Part shown: one piece after another, positions 8,701-17,262 of the stretch | Position numbering within the stretch: position 1 is the stretch's first letter | Layout of the letters: every line of letters begins with the position of its first letter | Assembly (NCBI RefSeq): GCF_000367945.1 | Contig: NZ_KB849179.1 | Coordinates: 248,001-312,000, forward strand | DNA from: Acinetobacter proteolyticus | Lineage (GTDB): Bacteria; Pseudomonadota; Gammaproteobacteria; Pseudomonadales; Moraxellaceae | Direction of reading: 5' to 3' | DNA length: 64,000 nucleotides | Notes under the pieces: model-generated | The model's input: the letters and a program-made list of their open reading frames with translations, nothing else | Databases searched by the model: none | What the model was told of the DNA's origin: nothing | Position numbers and translations under genes: made by a program

Positions 8701-11611
8701 GCAAGGGCGTAATGTGGACTTACAATCCGTATCGTTAACGACTTCGAAGTTAACGACTGGGGATACAAATATTGTTGCGACAGACGGTAATATTAAAATT
8801 AGAGGGATCAAAGAGAACTTTACTGGACCAGATAGAATAAGAAATACCTCATGGCTTTTAGATACGAGTTGGAAAGACGCTGTTACGAATGGTGTAATCC
8901 ATAATGTAAGTTCAATATTTACGGAAAGAAATTTAAACCTATCTGCAAAAAAAGGGATATCAATAAACGGTTCTACGCTTGGAGCTGAAAATCAGTTAAA
9001 TATACAAGCACAAGGTCCATTAGACGAAGTTTATAAATCTACTGCAGTAAAAAACGGCGATAGTGCAAAGACATTAGGAGCCAGCATTATTGTAGATGCC
9101 AATGTAAATGTATTTGAAAGAGGTAAAGATACTGATGCAAACTATAGTTATCAAGAAGAGATTCAGGCGAGTCGTTTAACCGGACACAAAGGCGTGAATA
9201 TCCGTGCTATGGGAACATCAGTTAATGATAATATTGTTATGCAAGGTGTTGATATTACTTCATATAGTGGTGATGTAAATATAGAGGCAGATCGTAGTAT
9301 TCTCTTTGATGTTGCAGTTGAGTCTGGTTATGACAGAGCAACAAGAACAGAAGTGAAACGTTCATGGTATGGTAAGAAAAAAGTCTATACAACTACGGCA
9401 ACAGGTGATGTTATTACTCCAGCATCGGTTGATATTGAAGGGAAAAATATTAATATTTTGAGTAAGTTTAAGCATCCAACCCGGCCAGAAACTTCAATTG
9501 ATATGTATTCATCTCGACTTACGGCAAATGGAGGGAAAATTAATGTGCAGTCAGGGGGAAATATCAACTTGCTGAGTGTACCCGAGATTAGAAATACTAA
9601 TGTCAATACGGTTAAGAAATCTTCTTGGTTAGGTGTGACATTAAACACATCTACGAGTAACGCAACACGTAATCAAGCGACCCAAATTCCAGCTAAACTT
9701 ACAGCAGATTACATAGGCACTAAATCAGGTTATGACACTCGCCTCGATGGAACAGAATTTACTTACTTAAAAGGGGCGCATATAGAAGCTGGTGGGACAA
9801 TTACTTTTAACCCTATTGTAGACCGAGTAGAGCAAGCTGTAAAAAAAGAGAGCAATTCAGTCGTATGGCAGTCAATGCAAGATAAAGGCTCAATTACAGA
9901 GACAGCAAAATTACCAAGTTTTAATGGGCCTGTTACACCAACATTTATCGCAAATGGTGGATTAACTGTACAAGTGCCGGTGGTTTCTGGTCAGAATAAT
10001 GATGTTCGTGCGGAAGTAATCAAGCTTTCTAATCAACCTGGTAATGAATATCTAAAAGGACTGATTGCTCGGAAAGATGTCAATTGGGAGGCGGTAAAAC
10101 TCGCTCAAGAGAATTGGGATTATAAACAGCAAGGTTTAACAGGGGCCGGTGCTGCGATCATTGCTATTATTGTGGTAGCTGCGACAGCTGGTGCTGGTGC
10201 TACAGCAGTAGGTGCGTTAGGTGGTACAGCATCAACTTTGGGTGGTTCTGCTGTTGCAATGACTCAGGCAGCAATTACAACTTTAGCGACACAAGCGAGT
10301 GTAAGCCTGATTAATAATGGTGGGGATATTACTAAGACTTTAAATGAGCTTGGTAGTAAAGAATCAGTAAGAGGTTTAGCGACAAGCATTGTAACAGCAG
10401 GTTTATTGAGCCAAGTAAGTACAGCTTTAAACCTTAAGCCTGATAGTACTTATTTTCCTGATCGTTTAATGAATAACTTTACAAGTTCTATTGGCTCAAC
10501 TTTAGTACAGACAGCGATTAATGGCGGAAATTTACAGGATAATCTCCAAAAAGCCTTGCTAGCTGGATTGGCTGGTGCGTTACAAGGTGAATTAGCGAGT
10601 CAAATTGGAAATAGTTTAGATAAAGTTGATCCTAATACATTTGAATATGTTCTTCATAAAGTTGCTCATGCTGCTGCGGGCTGTGCAGCAGCGGCTGCAA
10701 CGAAAGCTAGCTGTGAAGCAGGCGCTATTGGGGCTGGTGTAGGAGAAATCGTTGCAGGATTAATGCCTGATCCAGCCAATGGCATAGAATACACAGATGC
10801 AGAAAAACTAAAAATCCGGAATATTGGTAAATTGGTTTCAGGCACTGTCGCAGCATATGCTGGTTATGATGTAAATACTGCTGCTAATAGTGCTGATACT
10901 GCAATTCAGAATAACTCTTTAGTTAAATTAGCGACCACGACTGGTAAAGTTTTAGTTAAGACTTTGGATGAGTTTAATGCATTAAGAAAAGCAGGAAAAC
11001 AAGTTACAAAAGATGATATTGTGGCATCTCTAAAGAAACAGAGTGCAGATGAGCTGATAGGCATTGCAGATGATTTATTAGCCGTATTTGGTAGAGGTAC
11101 CTCATCATTTGATCGTGCTTTAGCGGCAATAGACTTAATCGTTGGAACCGACTTAAAACCTGGTAAGGGAGATTCACTGAAACTTGCAAAGACTGAACTA
11201 GATAAATTAAAAACAGATCGTTCCTTTGTTCAAACAGTTTACCAAAATAAAGTTGATGTTATTACACGCAATAGATTGAATGGTAAGGAGTTTGAAACGA
11301 GCGCTGCTAGTAAGTTAGGAATACAACGTAATACTGATCGACAAATGATTACTGTTAAAACAGAAAGAGATGGACAGATCAATATTATTCCAGATGCATT
11401 TGGCAATGGTGGTACATTAGTTGAGTTTAAAAATGTGAAGTATCTTTCGGATACCAAACAATTACGTGGGTATGAGGCAACTAAAAAACCTATTGAACTA
11501 GTTGTTAATATGGATACTGTTGTAACTAAAACAGTAAGGGATAATATTTTAGCTAATGGCGGTCGAATCCAGAGATTTAATTCAAAAACTCAGACAGTTC
11601 ATCCATATTAA
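5783..11611 (+). CDS. cdiA: CdiA-like filamentous haemagglutinin with C-terminal PD-(D/E)XK nuclease toxin
   Basis: Contact-dependent inhibition effector exported by CdiB. An extended signal peptide (MNKQFYRTKFNAKLG motif, hydrophobic core, cleavage near residue 76) precedes the TPS secretion domain with IANPTGITVNGGGFIN at about 186-202. Beta-helical N-rich FHA-type repeats continue to about residue 1450. A DUF637-like pretoxin region runs about 1495-1660, and IQNN at about 1707 occupies the place of the usual VENN junction. The last ~110 residues carry KEFETSAASKLG, IPD (Asp about 1871), LVEFKNVK (Glu 1881, Lys 1883) and TKQLRGYE, a restriction-endonuclease-fold active site resembling the Tox-REase-7 group. 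At 1942 aa it is shorter than many CdiA proteins. The interior (about 7.8-9.2 kb) is more AT-rich than the ends. DNA as toxin target is inference; no biochemical evidence is visible. Confidence 0.9.
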   Translation: MNKQFYRTKFNAKLGTYVAVSELAKSHQGDTSPRIKASIHSNNDVSETSIAATGQRTLKQLVLALSALMAISPIYANVVVNNNAAAAHKATVLKEGNAANVWITAPSASGVSRNSYTQFDVNQNGVILNNSRGAATSQITKTSIAANPNLAKGAATTIVNEVVSSNPSLLQGNLEVLGSRANVVIANPTGITVNGGGFINANQVTLSTGVLGYNSDGSIKDHTVKQGAITINPDVNNRGLGGNANNPVALELLGRSIAINAPVNATTITAVTGANTIAADTGAFTATTGTGTKPTVAIDVAQLGGLYANSIYLYANEAGVGVNNAGIIQALNNVVLNSNGKIEHKGTISSTSKTQGLVSIITTGTGVAGDINSSGSINSNSIINIDSGNNLNVNAKEIMVNLGGVTASPLLINVKGNLNLAANSRIFNDSQSGELYVDAANINLATNSGITSNRGSAYIQSQKDIIAAQGARLVAAQDLNVSGKGKLALTGNTLQASLGSVNLEVDSSNTQGLIDIQAGTIYAGKDLNLYSTGDINLKNLGLAVENSASRVKNIKAYSGQNLKWDNAGIMLPQITGKVQLDAANQLDLIGGTISNKDDITLQANKINLGTALSSQKNINIVSKVSDLNLDKAITAQGNINVSSMAGSITSNSLKATSAGKISILANKNINVNSNQDIYSMASYDVITTDRTNIDGVKGILLGSVGDGKVNIFSSDLNSTQGDISIVSGSGVKISANTDVSMHNDDNGRSFFSPNSFKAQNINIDNKGGDLFVDNTQFKNMMGGLLINSGGKLNINTSKLESEANIEINANGGMDLASTKINSAHHTALSTKGNINISDLENPSTKGIFSLKSDGDINLKNSKLNAGAVLIEANSFNPNEVEIITDVPFLIFDPKEQQAHDILWNKSKLSPLLGSISIQTNKDLIIDPKKIQFQKYGWGSFDLISKSGDLKILGYSGRGERDYFRVVTDGVVQLQGRNVDLQSVSLTTSKLTTGDTNIVATDGNIKIRGIKENFTGPDRIRNTSWLLDTSWKDAVTNGVIHNVSSIFTERNLNLSAKKGISINGSTLGAENQLNIQAQGPLDEVYKSTAVKNGDSAKTLGASIIVDANVNVFERGKDTDANYSYQEEIQASRLTGHKGVNIRAMGTSVNDNIVMQGVDITSYSGDVNIEADRSILFDVAVESGYDRATRTEVKRSWYGKKKVYTTTATGDVITPASVDIEGKNINILSKFKHPTRPETSIDMYSSRLTANGGKINVQSGGNINLLSVPEIRNTNVNTVKKSSWLGVTLNTSTSNATRNQATQIPAKLTADYIGTKSGYDTRLDGTEFTYLKGAHIEAGGTITFNPIVDRVEQAVKKESNSVVWQSMQDKGSITETAKLPSFNGPVTPTFIANGGLTVQVPVVSGQNNDVRAEVIKLSNQPGNEYLKGLIARKDVNWEAVKLAQENWDYKQQGLTGAGAAIIAIIVVAATAGAGATAVGALGGTASTLGGSAVAMTQAAITTLATQASVSLINNGGDITKTLNELGSKESVRGLATSIVTAGLLSQVSTALNLKPDSTYFPDRLMNNFTSSIGSTLVQTAINGGNLQDNLQKALLAGLAGALQGELASQIGNSLDKVDPNTFEYVLHKVAHAAAGCAAAAATKASCEAGAIGAGVGEIVAGLMPDPANGIEYTDAEKLKIRNIGKLVSGTVAAYAGYDVNTAANSADTAIQNNSLVKLATTTGKVLVKTLDEFNALRKAGKQVTKDDIVASLKKQSADELIGIADDLLAVFGRGTSSFDRALAAIDLIVGTDLKPGKGDSLKLAKTELDKLKTDRSFVQTVYQNKVDVITRNRLNGKEFETSAASKLGIQRNTDRQMITVKTERDGQINIIPDAFGNGGTLVEFKNVKYLSDTKQLRGYEATKKPIELVVNMDTVVTKTVRDNILANGGRIQRFNSKTQTVHPY

Positions 11612-11622
11612 GAGATAATGTA

Positions 11623-13023
11623 ATGAAATTTAAACGTCAAATTCACGCTCAAATCTATACACCTAATATGTTGACGGAACCAAAAGACTTTTTTAGACGT
11701 GTAAAGCATTATTGTGATTATTTTCCAGAAATGCTGCCAGAAAAATGTGGTTTTTGGTCACCATTAAAAATCCCATTTTCACCAGAGATAATAGAAAATA
11801 TGATTCCTAATGATCGCGGTGGAGCTGCAGACCGACTGTCATGTCAGCGTTTAAAAAAACCGCGTTGTCAGATACAGTTTTCTCCATCACGACATGGACA
11901 TACACATAGCACTGAGTATATTGGTCCTGAGCTTGAACAAATAGATCAAAAAAAATTAATAAATTATCTTAAGATCGCCACACTCCAATTTAATGGGGAT
12001 TTAGCTGTTATTGATGCGAATCGGCATAAAGATCCAGATCCTAGAATTATTGAGGGATGGAGTAATGTTACACCCTATACTCATCAGCTTAAGCATTGGC
12101 TACCAGATATGTATTGGGGAGTTGTATTTGGTAAGCCATATGTTGATCTATTTGGTTTAGAGTGCCTGTTATCTACTCCTGCATATCTAGTCGAAAAATT
12201 GTCTGATCATGCAGTCTATATCCAACTGTCTGAACACTTACAAGATGTCTTTGAAAAAAATGACCAAATAGATGGTCAGCGTGAATTAGTGAAGCATCAT
12301 TTGGGTTATGATGCATTTTGGTCTGCTGAAAAAAGTTATGTAATTAATATTGATTACAGATTTTTAAAAGGTTTGTCAGAACACACAGTTGTTCATATTC
12401 CTTTACAAACAAACTATACAGATGTATTTCGTGTACCTCATTTTAATTTAATTTCTGATAGTTATATGCAGGCAGAAACTCCCCCAGCAAATATATATAC
12501 ATATTTGAGTGAAATAAAAAAACTAGAAACTGATCAATGGTCTATTCAATTATCTCAAGCGTGGTTATTACGTCCTTTTGATCCTGTAGCACTTGGTTAT
12601 AGTGCTAATGATATTTATAGTCATGGCGACGTGCAAGAAATAGAGTTTTTTTATAAACCAGATGGTTATGATTCACCTATTGAAAAAGAGTTGTTTATTG
12701 GTGCATGGGATAGAACTGATCAAGAAAAAATAAGTCGTCAAGAATATGCTGAATCTAGTATTCAAGCGTTGATTGAAAACTATCCGCCAGCAGCGTCAAA
12801 ATGGGTGACAGTAGAAAGTAAGATTGTACATTTTGAAGAGTATTCAGAGGTTTATTTGGATCAAACCGACCAACAGGATTTCAATTTATTTCGTATAGCA
12901 ATTAAAGTAATTATCTTCGATAGTTACTTTGTTAAGCTAACTTTTATGGACTACTGGTGTAACGAACTGAGCGAATCCAAGCAAATCTCTGATCCAATTT
13001 TTAGTTCGTTTCAAGTTAAATAA
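11623..13023 (+). CDS. cdiI: Putative CDI immunity protein, unusually large (466 aa)
   Basis: The gene starts 11 bases after cdiA and ends at a strong hairpin, the position of cdiI in CDI loci. No signal peptide or membrane segment is visible, as expected for a cytoplasmic antitoxin. I do not recognise the family securely. Two halves can be seen. Residues about 1-280 contain MYWGVVFGKPYVDLFG and a YIQLSEHLQDVF segment. Residues about 290-466 contain DQWSIQLSQAWLLRPFDP, YAESSIQALIENYPPAASKWV and FVKLTFMDYWCNELSES, a layout reminiscent of polymorphic-toxin immunity proteins. Typical CdiI proteins are about 90-180 aa, so this may be a fusion of two immunity modules or an immunity domain with an extra function. 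It is AT-rich like the toxin end of cdiA. Immunity function is inferred from position. Confidence 0.6.
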   Translation: MKFKRQIHAQIYTPNMLTEPKDFFRRVKHYCDYFPEMLPEKCGFWSPLKIPFSPEIIENMIPNDRGGAADRLSCQRLKKPRCQIQFSPSRHGHTHSTEYIGPELEQIDQKKLINYLKIATLQFNGDLAVIDANRHKDPDPRIIEGWSNVTPYTHQLKHWLPDMYWGVVFGKPYVDLFGLECLLSTPAYLVEKLSDHAVYIQLSEHLQDVFEKNDQIDGQRELVKHHLGYDAFWSAEKSYVINIDYRFLKGLSEHTVVHIPLQTNYTDVFRVPHFNLISDSYMQAETPPANIYTYLSEIKKLETDQWSIQLSQAWLLRPFDPVALGYSANDIYSHGDVQEIEFFYKPDGYDSPIEKELFIGAWDRTDQEKISRQEYAESSIQALIENYPPAASKWVTVESKIVHFEEYSEVYLDQTDQQDFNLFRIAIKVIIFDSYFVKLTFMDYWCNELSESKQISDPIFSSFQVK

Positions 13024-13050
13024 TTACTTATATTTTATATGATTTTAAGT

Positions 13051-13093
13051 AGTAAGCTCTTGACAAAATAAGAGCTTACTTGTGTTTCTATTT
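13051..13093 (+). terminator. Terminator closing the CDI operon
   Basis: A perfect 11-bp inverted repeat (AGTAAGCTCTT at 13051-13061, AAGAGCTTACT at 13070-13080) with an 8-base loop and a T-rich tail lies 30 bases after the putative cdiI stop. The rest of the 13024-13239 gap is AT-rich and must contain the promoter of the ABC importer. Confidence 0.65.
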
Positions 13094-13239
13094 TGATAAA
13101 ATAAAGCAGACATTTATCATCCAAATTTCAGCAAAGCTTAGCAAATAATAATATTTCATGTGAAATTTCAATCAGCATAAACTCATCCAAAGATAAATAA
13201 CAACAACGTATTTATCAAAAAAATCAATTTTTCAGTCGG

Positions 13240-13908
13240 ATGTTTTCTTTGGATTGGCAGTATATACAGAGTGTGCTGCCGCAGTTCTATGCGGCCACCC
13301 TCATGACCTTAAAAATCTCCTTGATTGGTATCGTGTTATCTATTTTATTAGGGCTGATCTGCAGCGTAATCAGCACTTATCAGGTTCGAGTACTCAATAA
13401 AATTGTCAAAGTCTATATCGAGGTTTCCCGCAATACACCCTTGCTCATTCAGCTATTTTTTCTTTACTACGGTTTGCCTAAGATCGGGATCAAACTCGAT
13501 GGATTTACCTGTGGTGTGATTGGTCTGACTTTTTTAGGTGGCAGCTATATGGCAGAAGCCTTTCGTGCAGGCTTACAGTCAGTTGCTCAAGGGCAGATTG
13601 ATTCTGCTCGAAGTGTGGGTCTCAACGCCGTGCAAGTCTTTCAATATGTAGTATTTCCACAAGCATTGTCGCTGTCTATTCCAGCCATTGGTGCAAACTG
13701 CTTATTTCTGATTAAAGAAAGCTCCATCTTGAGTGCCATTGCAGTGGTGGAACTCCTGTTTGTGACTAAAGACTTGATTGGGATGGATTACAAAACTACA
13801 GAGGCTTTATTCCTATTAATCATGGCCTATCTGATTATCTTGTTACCTGTATCAGCTTTAACAAGTTATCTGGAATACCGCAGTCGGAAGGTGAGCCATG
13901 GGACTTGA
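13240..13908 (+). CDS. Polar amino acid ABC transporter permease 1
   Basis: Inner-membrane permease of the HisMQ/GlnP family. The N-terminal LPQFYAATLMTLKISLIG and the central ESRNTPLLIQLFFLYY-like segment (VSRNTPLLIQLFFLYYGLP) are family hallmarks. The EAA coupling loop reads EAFRAGLQSVAQGQIDSARSVG and contacts the ATPase. Five or so membrane segments and the 222-aa length are typical. It overlaps the next permease gene by 11 bases, indicating translational coupling in a five-gene operon. The substrate is suggested only by the binding proteins downstream. Confidence 0.88.
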   Translation: MFSLDWQYIQSVLPQFYAATLMTLKISLIGIVLSILLGLICSVISTYQVRVLNKIVKVYIEVSRNTPLLIQLFFLYYGLPKIGIKLDGFTCGVIGLTFLGGSYMAEAFRAGLQSVAQGQIDSARSVGLNAVQVFQYVVFPQALSLSIPAIGANCLFLIKESSILSAIAVVELLFVTKDLIGMDYKTTEALFLLIMAYLIILLPVSALTSYLEYRSRKVSHGT

Positions 13909-14569
13909 GTATTTATTTCAACCGAGCCATGTCGAACGTTTGCTGTATGGCTTGCTGCAAACCATCGAAATTGCATTTCTATCCGTGTTTCTATCTGCCA
14001 TTTTCGGGACAGTTTTTGGGGTGATCATGACCTCAAAAAATGTGTTGGTCAAAATCCTGTGCCGTTTCTATCTCGAAACTATACGAATTGTGCCCATCCT
14101 CGTGCTTTTATTTGTCTTTTATTTTGGTTTTGCAACTTGGTTTAACTGGCAGCTGTCATCATTTTGGGTCTGTATTTTTGTATTTACCTTATGGGGAACT
14201 GCGGAAATGGGCGATTTGGTACGTGCTTCGATTACTTCAATTGATCAGCATCAACGTGATTCGGCCTATGCAGTGGGCTTGAATCATATCCAAGCTTTAA
14301 CTTATGTGATTTTCCCGCAAAGCTTAAAACGAGTAACCCCTGGCGCATTAAATCTGTTTACCCGCATGATTAAAACCAGTTCATTAGCAGTACTGATCGG
14401 GATGGTGGAAGTCCTGAAAGTAGGGCAGCAGATTATTGAAAATTCATTATTAACCGTTCCAAGTGCATCGCTGTGGATTTACGGTTTCATCTTCATTCTT
14501 TATTTCCTGATTTGTTATCCATTATCGCTTTTAGCAGCGCATTTAGAAAAAGTGTGGGAGAACGCATGA
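13898..14569 (+). CDS. Polar amino acid ABC transporter permease 2
   Basis: Second permease half of the same importer. It has the HisMQ N-terminal ERLLYGLLQTIEIAFLSV and ETIRIVPILVLLFVFYFG segments, and the EAA loop region RASITSIDQHQRDSAYAVGL. It differs from permease 1 enough to indicate a heterodimeric channel rather than a recent duplication. Start ATG 13898 lies inside the end of permease 1, and its stop overlaps the ATPase start by four bases (ATGA). Confidence 0.88.
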   Translation: MGLEYLFQPSHVERLLYGLLQTIEIAFLSVFLSAIFGTVFGVIMTSKNVLVKILCRFYLETIRIVPILVLLFVFYFGFATWFNWQLSSFWVCIFVFTLWGTAEMGDLVRASITSIDQHQRDSAYAVGLNHIQALTYVIFPQSLKRVTPGALNLFTRMIKTSSLAVLIGMVEVLKVGQQIIENSLLTVPSASLWIYGFIFILYFLICYPLSLLAAHLEKVWENA

Positions 14570-15297
14570 CTTTGTTATCGATACAGCATTTACACAAGTT
14601 TTATAAACAAAGTCATATTTTGCATGGCATTGATTTAGACGTACAACAAGGTGAAGTGGTGGTAATTTTAGGCCCATCGGGTTGTGGAAAAAGTACCTTG
14701 TTGCGCTGTATCAATGGGCTGGAACCCATACAAGAAGGTGAAATTCACCTGAAAGATGTCGGGGTGTTGGGGCAGGACTTGCCGTGGGATAACGTGCGCC
14801 AGCAGATCGGGATGGTGTTTCAGAACTATGAATTATTCAAACATATGAATGTGATTGATAACATTTTGCTGGGTCCGCTAAAAGCACAAAAACGCCAACG
14901 CGCAGAAGTGGAACAACTGGCAGATCAATTGTTGCAGCGTGTGGGTTTGCTCGATCGTAAATATGATTATCCCTCCAATTTATCGGGTGGTCAGAAGCAG
15001 CGGATTGCCATCGTCCGTGCTTTGGTGATGCAACCGAAAGTGATCTTACTGGATGAAATTACCGCAGCCTTAGACCCTGAAATGGTGCGGGAAGTCTTAG
15101 ACGTGGTGCTGAAATTGGCACAGGAAGGCATGACCATGCTGATTGTGACACATGAAATGGGCTTTGCGCGCAAAGTGGCAGATCGCATTATTTTCATGGA
15201 TAAGGGCAAGATCATTGAACAAAGCTCGCCAGAAGCATTTTTTCAGCATCCGCAGACGGAACGCGCGAGAACCTTTTTAAATATTTTGAATTATTAA
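14566..15297 (+). CDS. Polar amino acid ABC transporter ATPase (GlnQ/HisP type)
   Basis: ATP-hydrolysing subunit. It has Walker A GPSGCGKST, Q-loop GMVFQNYELF, signature LSGGQKQR, Walker B VILLDE and H-loop IVTHEMGFA, in a 243-aa protein of normal length. The ATG at 14566 overlaps the permease stop and is preferred to longer upstream starts, which lack support and would overlap permease 2 heavily. The residues after Walker B read LDEITAALDPE instead of the commoner LDEPTSALDPE, a tolerated variation. It energises the two permeases upstream. Confidence 0.93.
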   Translation: MTLLSIQHLHKFYKQSHILHGIDLDVQQGEVVVILGPSGCGKSTLLRCINGLEPIQEGEIHLKDVGVLGQDLPWDNVRQQIGMVFQNYELFKHMNVIDNILLGPLKAQKRQRAEVEQLADQLLQRVGLLDRKYDYPSNLSGGQKQRIAIVRALVMQPKVILLDEITAALDPEMVREVLDVVLKLAQEGMTMLIVTHEMGFARKVADRIIFMDKGKIIEQSSPEAFFQHPQTERARTFLNILNY

Positions 15298-15315
15298 AAG
15301 CAATAAGAGGACTTT

Positions 15316-16218
15316 ATGAAATTGAATTTAGCAATTGGGCAACAGCACTCTTTTTCAAAAACAAAAATGTTTGGTCTGGGCATCACTTTTGTACTGATGG
15401 CTGGCGTGTTGACGGGCTGTAATCAACCAGCTTCCTCAGAACACAAAGCTACAGCACAAGATACTTCACTGGAACAGATTCGGAAAAATGGCGTCTTGCG
15501 AGTTGGTGTATTTGCGGACAATCCACCTTTTGGTTATGTCGATAGCGCGGGTAAAAATCAGGGTTTTGATGTGGCCTTGGCAAAGCGTGTCACTCAAGAT
15601 TTATTGGGTGATGAAAATAAAATCCAGTTTGTGATTGCGGAAGCTGCCAATCGGGTTGAGTTTTTAAAGTCAGGAAAAGTTGATGTGGTTTTTGCCAGCT
15701 TTTCGGTGACACCAGAACGGCAACAGGTGGTTGATTTTTCCGAGCCTTATTTAAAAGCATCTTTAGGAATTGTCTCTCCAAAAGCTAAAGCCATTACCGA
15801 TGTTAAAAGTCTTGAAGGCAAAACTTTAATTGTAAATAAGGGCTCAAGTTCGGAGATTTATTTCAGTAAAAACTATCCCAAGATTCATTTATTGAAATTT
15901 GGACAAAATACTGATGCGTTTAATGCACTGATTGATGGTCGGGGGGATGCCATTTCCCAAGACAGTACTTATGCACTGGCATGGGCAGCCAAGAATCCGA
16001 ATTATGTGGCAGGTATCCCACAAATTGGTAACGAAGATTTTATTGCAGCGGGCGTGAAGAAGGGCAATACCCAATTACTGAACTGGCTCAATGATGAAAT
16101 TAAACAGCTCAGAGCGACAGGTGAAGTTCAAAAGATTTATGACCAAACCTTGAAGCCGATTTATGGCGAAAAAGTGAATCCAAATATCTTTTTGGATGTC
16201 GATATTTCCAAGCAATAA
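15316..16218 (+). CDS. Amino acid ABC transporter substrate-binding lipoprotein 1
   Basis: Family 3 (SBP_bac_3) binding protein with a lipoprotein signal ending in the lipobox LTGC (Cys about 35). The mature part carries LEQIRKNGVLRVGVFADNPPFGYVD, split here as KNGVLRVGVFADNPPFGY, then KNQGFDVALAKRVTQDL and VTPERQQVVDFSEPY, the conserved ligand-pocket blocks. It resembles the Campylobacter CjaA group, whose known ligand is cysteine, so a cysteine or cystine-like substrate is possible but unproven. It follows the ATPase by 18 bases. It is paralogous to the next gene. Confidence 0.88.
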   Translation: MKLNLAIGQQHSFSKTKMFGLGITFVLMAGVLTGCNQPASSEHKATAQDTSLEQIRKNGVLRVGVFADNPPFGYVDSAGKNQGFDVALAKRVTQDLLGDENKIQFVIAEAANRVEFLKSGKVDVVFASFSVTPERQQVVDFSEPYLKASLGIVSPKAKAITDVKSLEGKTLIVNKGSSSEIYFSKNYPKIHLLKFGQNTDAFNALIDGRGDAISQDSTYALAWAAKNPNYVAGIPQIGNEDFIAAGVKKGNTQLLNWLNDEIKQLRATGEVQKIYDQTLKPIYGEKVNPNIFLDVDISKQ

Positions 16219-16251
16219 CAGAATTTAAAACGTTAAAAAATAGGTGAACTT

Positions 16252-17118
16252 ATGCAAACAATAACATTGTCAAATATTCAAAAATTACTGCTGGCTTCTA
16301 TATTCAGTTTAGGACTGACGGCTTGTAATAAAAATCCACAGTCAGCAGAGAAATCGGCTGAGGCCTCAACGCAAGTCTCCAGTATTGAACAGATCAAGAA
16401 AAATGGGGTGGTGCGTATCGGGGTGTTTAGTGATAAGCCACCATTTGGTTATCTAGACGCACAAGGTAAAAATCAGGGCTTTGATGTTGAAATTGCCAAA
16501 CATGTGGCCAAAGATTTATTGGGCGATGAAAACAAGGTTCAGTTCGTACTGACAGAAGCGGCCAATCGAGTTGAATATCTGAAAGCCAATAAAGTCGATA
16601 TTATTTTTGCTAATTTTACCGTGACGCCTGAACGTGAACAAGTGGTGGATTTTGCCAAGCCTTATTTAAAAGTCGCCTTGGGAGTGGTGTCACCTAAAGA
16701 CAAGCCGATTACCGATCTTGCCCAATTAAAGGATCAAACTTTATTGGTGAATAAAGGGACGACAGCGGACTCTTTCTTTAGCAAGCAACACCCTGAAATT
16801 AAGTTGCAAAAATATGAGCAAAATACAAAAACTTTTGATGCCTTAAAAGATGGTCGTGGTGCAGCGTTGGCCCATGACAATCTTTTAGTCTTAGCGTGGG
16901 CAAAAGAAAATCCAAATTATACCGTGGGGATTACCAATCTTGGCGAGCAGGATTTAATTGCACCCGCAGTACAAAAGGGTAACAAGGAATTATTGGATTG
17001 GTTAAATCAAGATTTGGAAAAACTAGCCAAACAAGGGGTGATTCATCAAGCCTATGAGAAGACCTTAAAGCCAGTCTATGGTGATGGTATTCCTGCCAAA
17101 GATTTAATTATTGAATAA
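16252..17118 (+). CDS. Amino acid ABC transporter substrate-binding lipoprotein 2
   Basis: Tandem paralogue of the preceding lipoprotein, with lipobox LTAC and the same blocks (KNGVVRIGVFSDKPPFGYLD, KNQGFDVEIAKHVAKDLLG, NFTVTPEREQVVDFAKPY). Residues such as LTEAANRVEYLKANKVDIIF match CjaA-type cysteine-binding proteins closely. Having two binding proteins for one permease/ATPase set suggests two related ligands or different affinities. The operon ends at a strong terminator. Confidence 0.88.
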   Translation: MQTITLSNIQKLLLASIFSLGLTACNKNPQSAEKSAEASTQVSSIEQIKKNGVVRIGVFSDKPPFGYLDAQGKNQGFDVEIAKHVAKDLLGDENKVQFVLTEAANRVEYLKANKVDIIFANFTVTPEREQVVDFAKPYLKVALGVVSPKDKPITDLAQLKDQTLLVNKGTTADSFFSKQHPEIKLQKYEQNTKTFDALKDGRGAALAHDNLLVLAWAKENPNYTVGITNLGEQDLIAPAVQKGNKELLDWLNQDLEKLAKQGVIHQAYEKTLKPVYGDGIPAKDLIIE

Positions 17119-17135
17119 TCAGTAGTACTGAAGAC

Positions 17136-17173
17136 AAAGGCGAGGCGAGATTAAATCTTGCTTCGCCTTTTTT
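17136..17173 (+). terminator. Rho-independent terminator of the ABC importer operon
   Basis: A 15-bp stem with two G-U type mismatches (AAAGGCGAGGCGAGA and TCTTGCTTCGCCTTT, 5-base loop) is followed by TTTT directly after the last binding-protein gene. Confidence 0.88.
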
Positions 17174-17262
17174 ATAGCTGAGTATTTACTTGAATTACAA
17201 AGTACAGACAGTGATCAGAAAAACCGCCCCTTAGAATGAATAAAACAAAGGGAATACATCAA

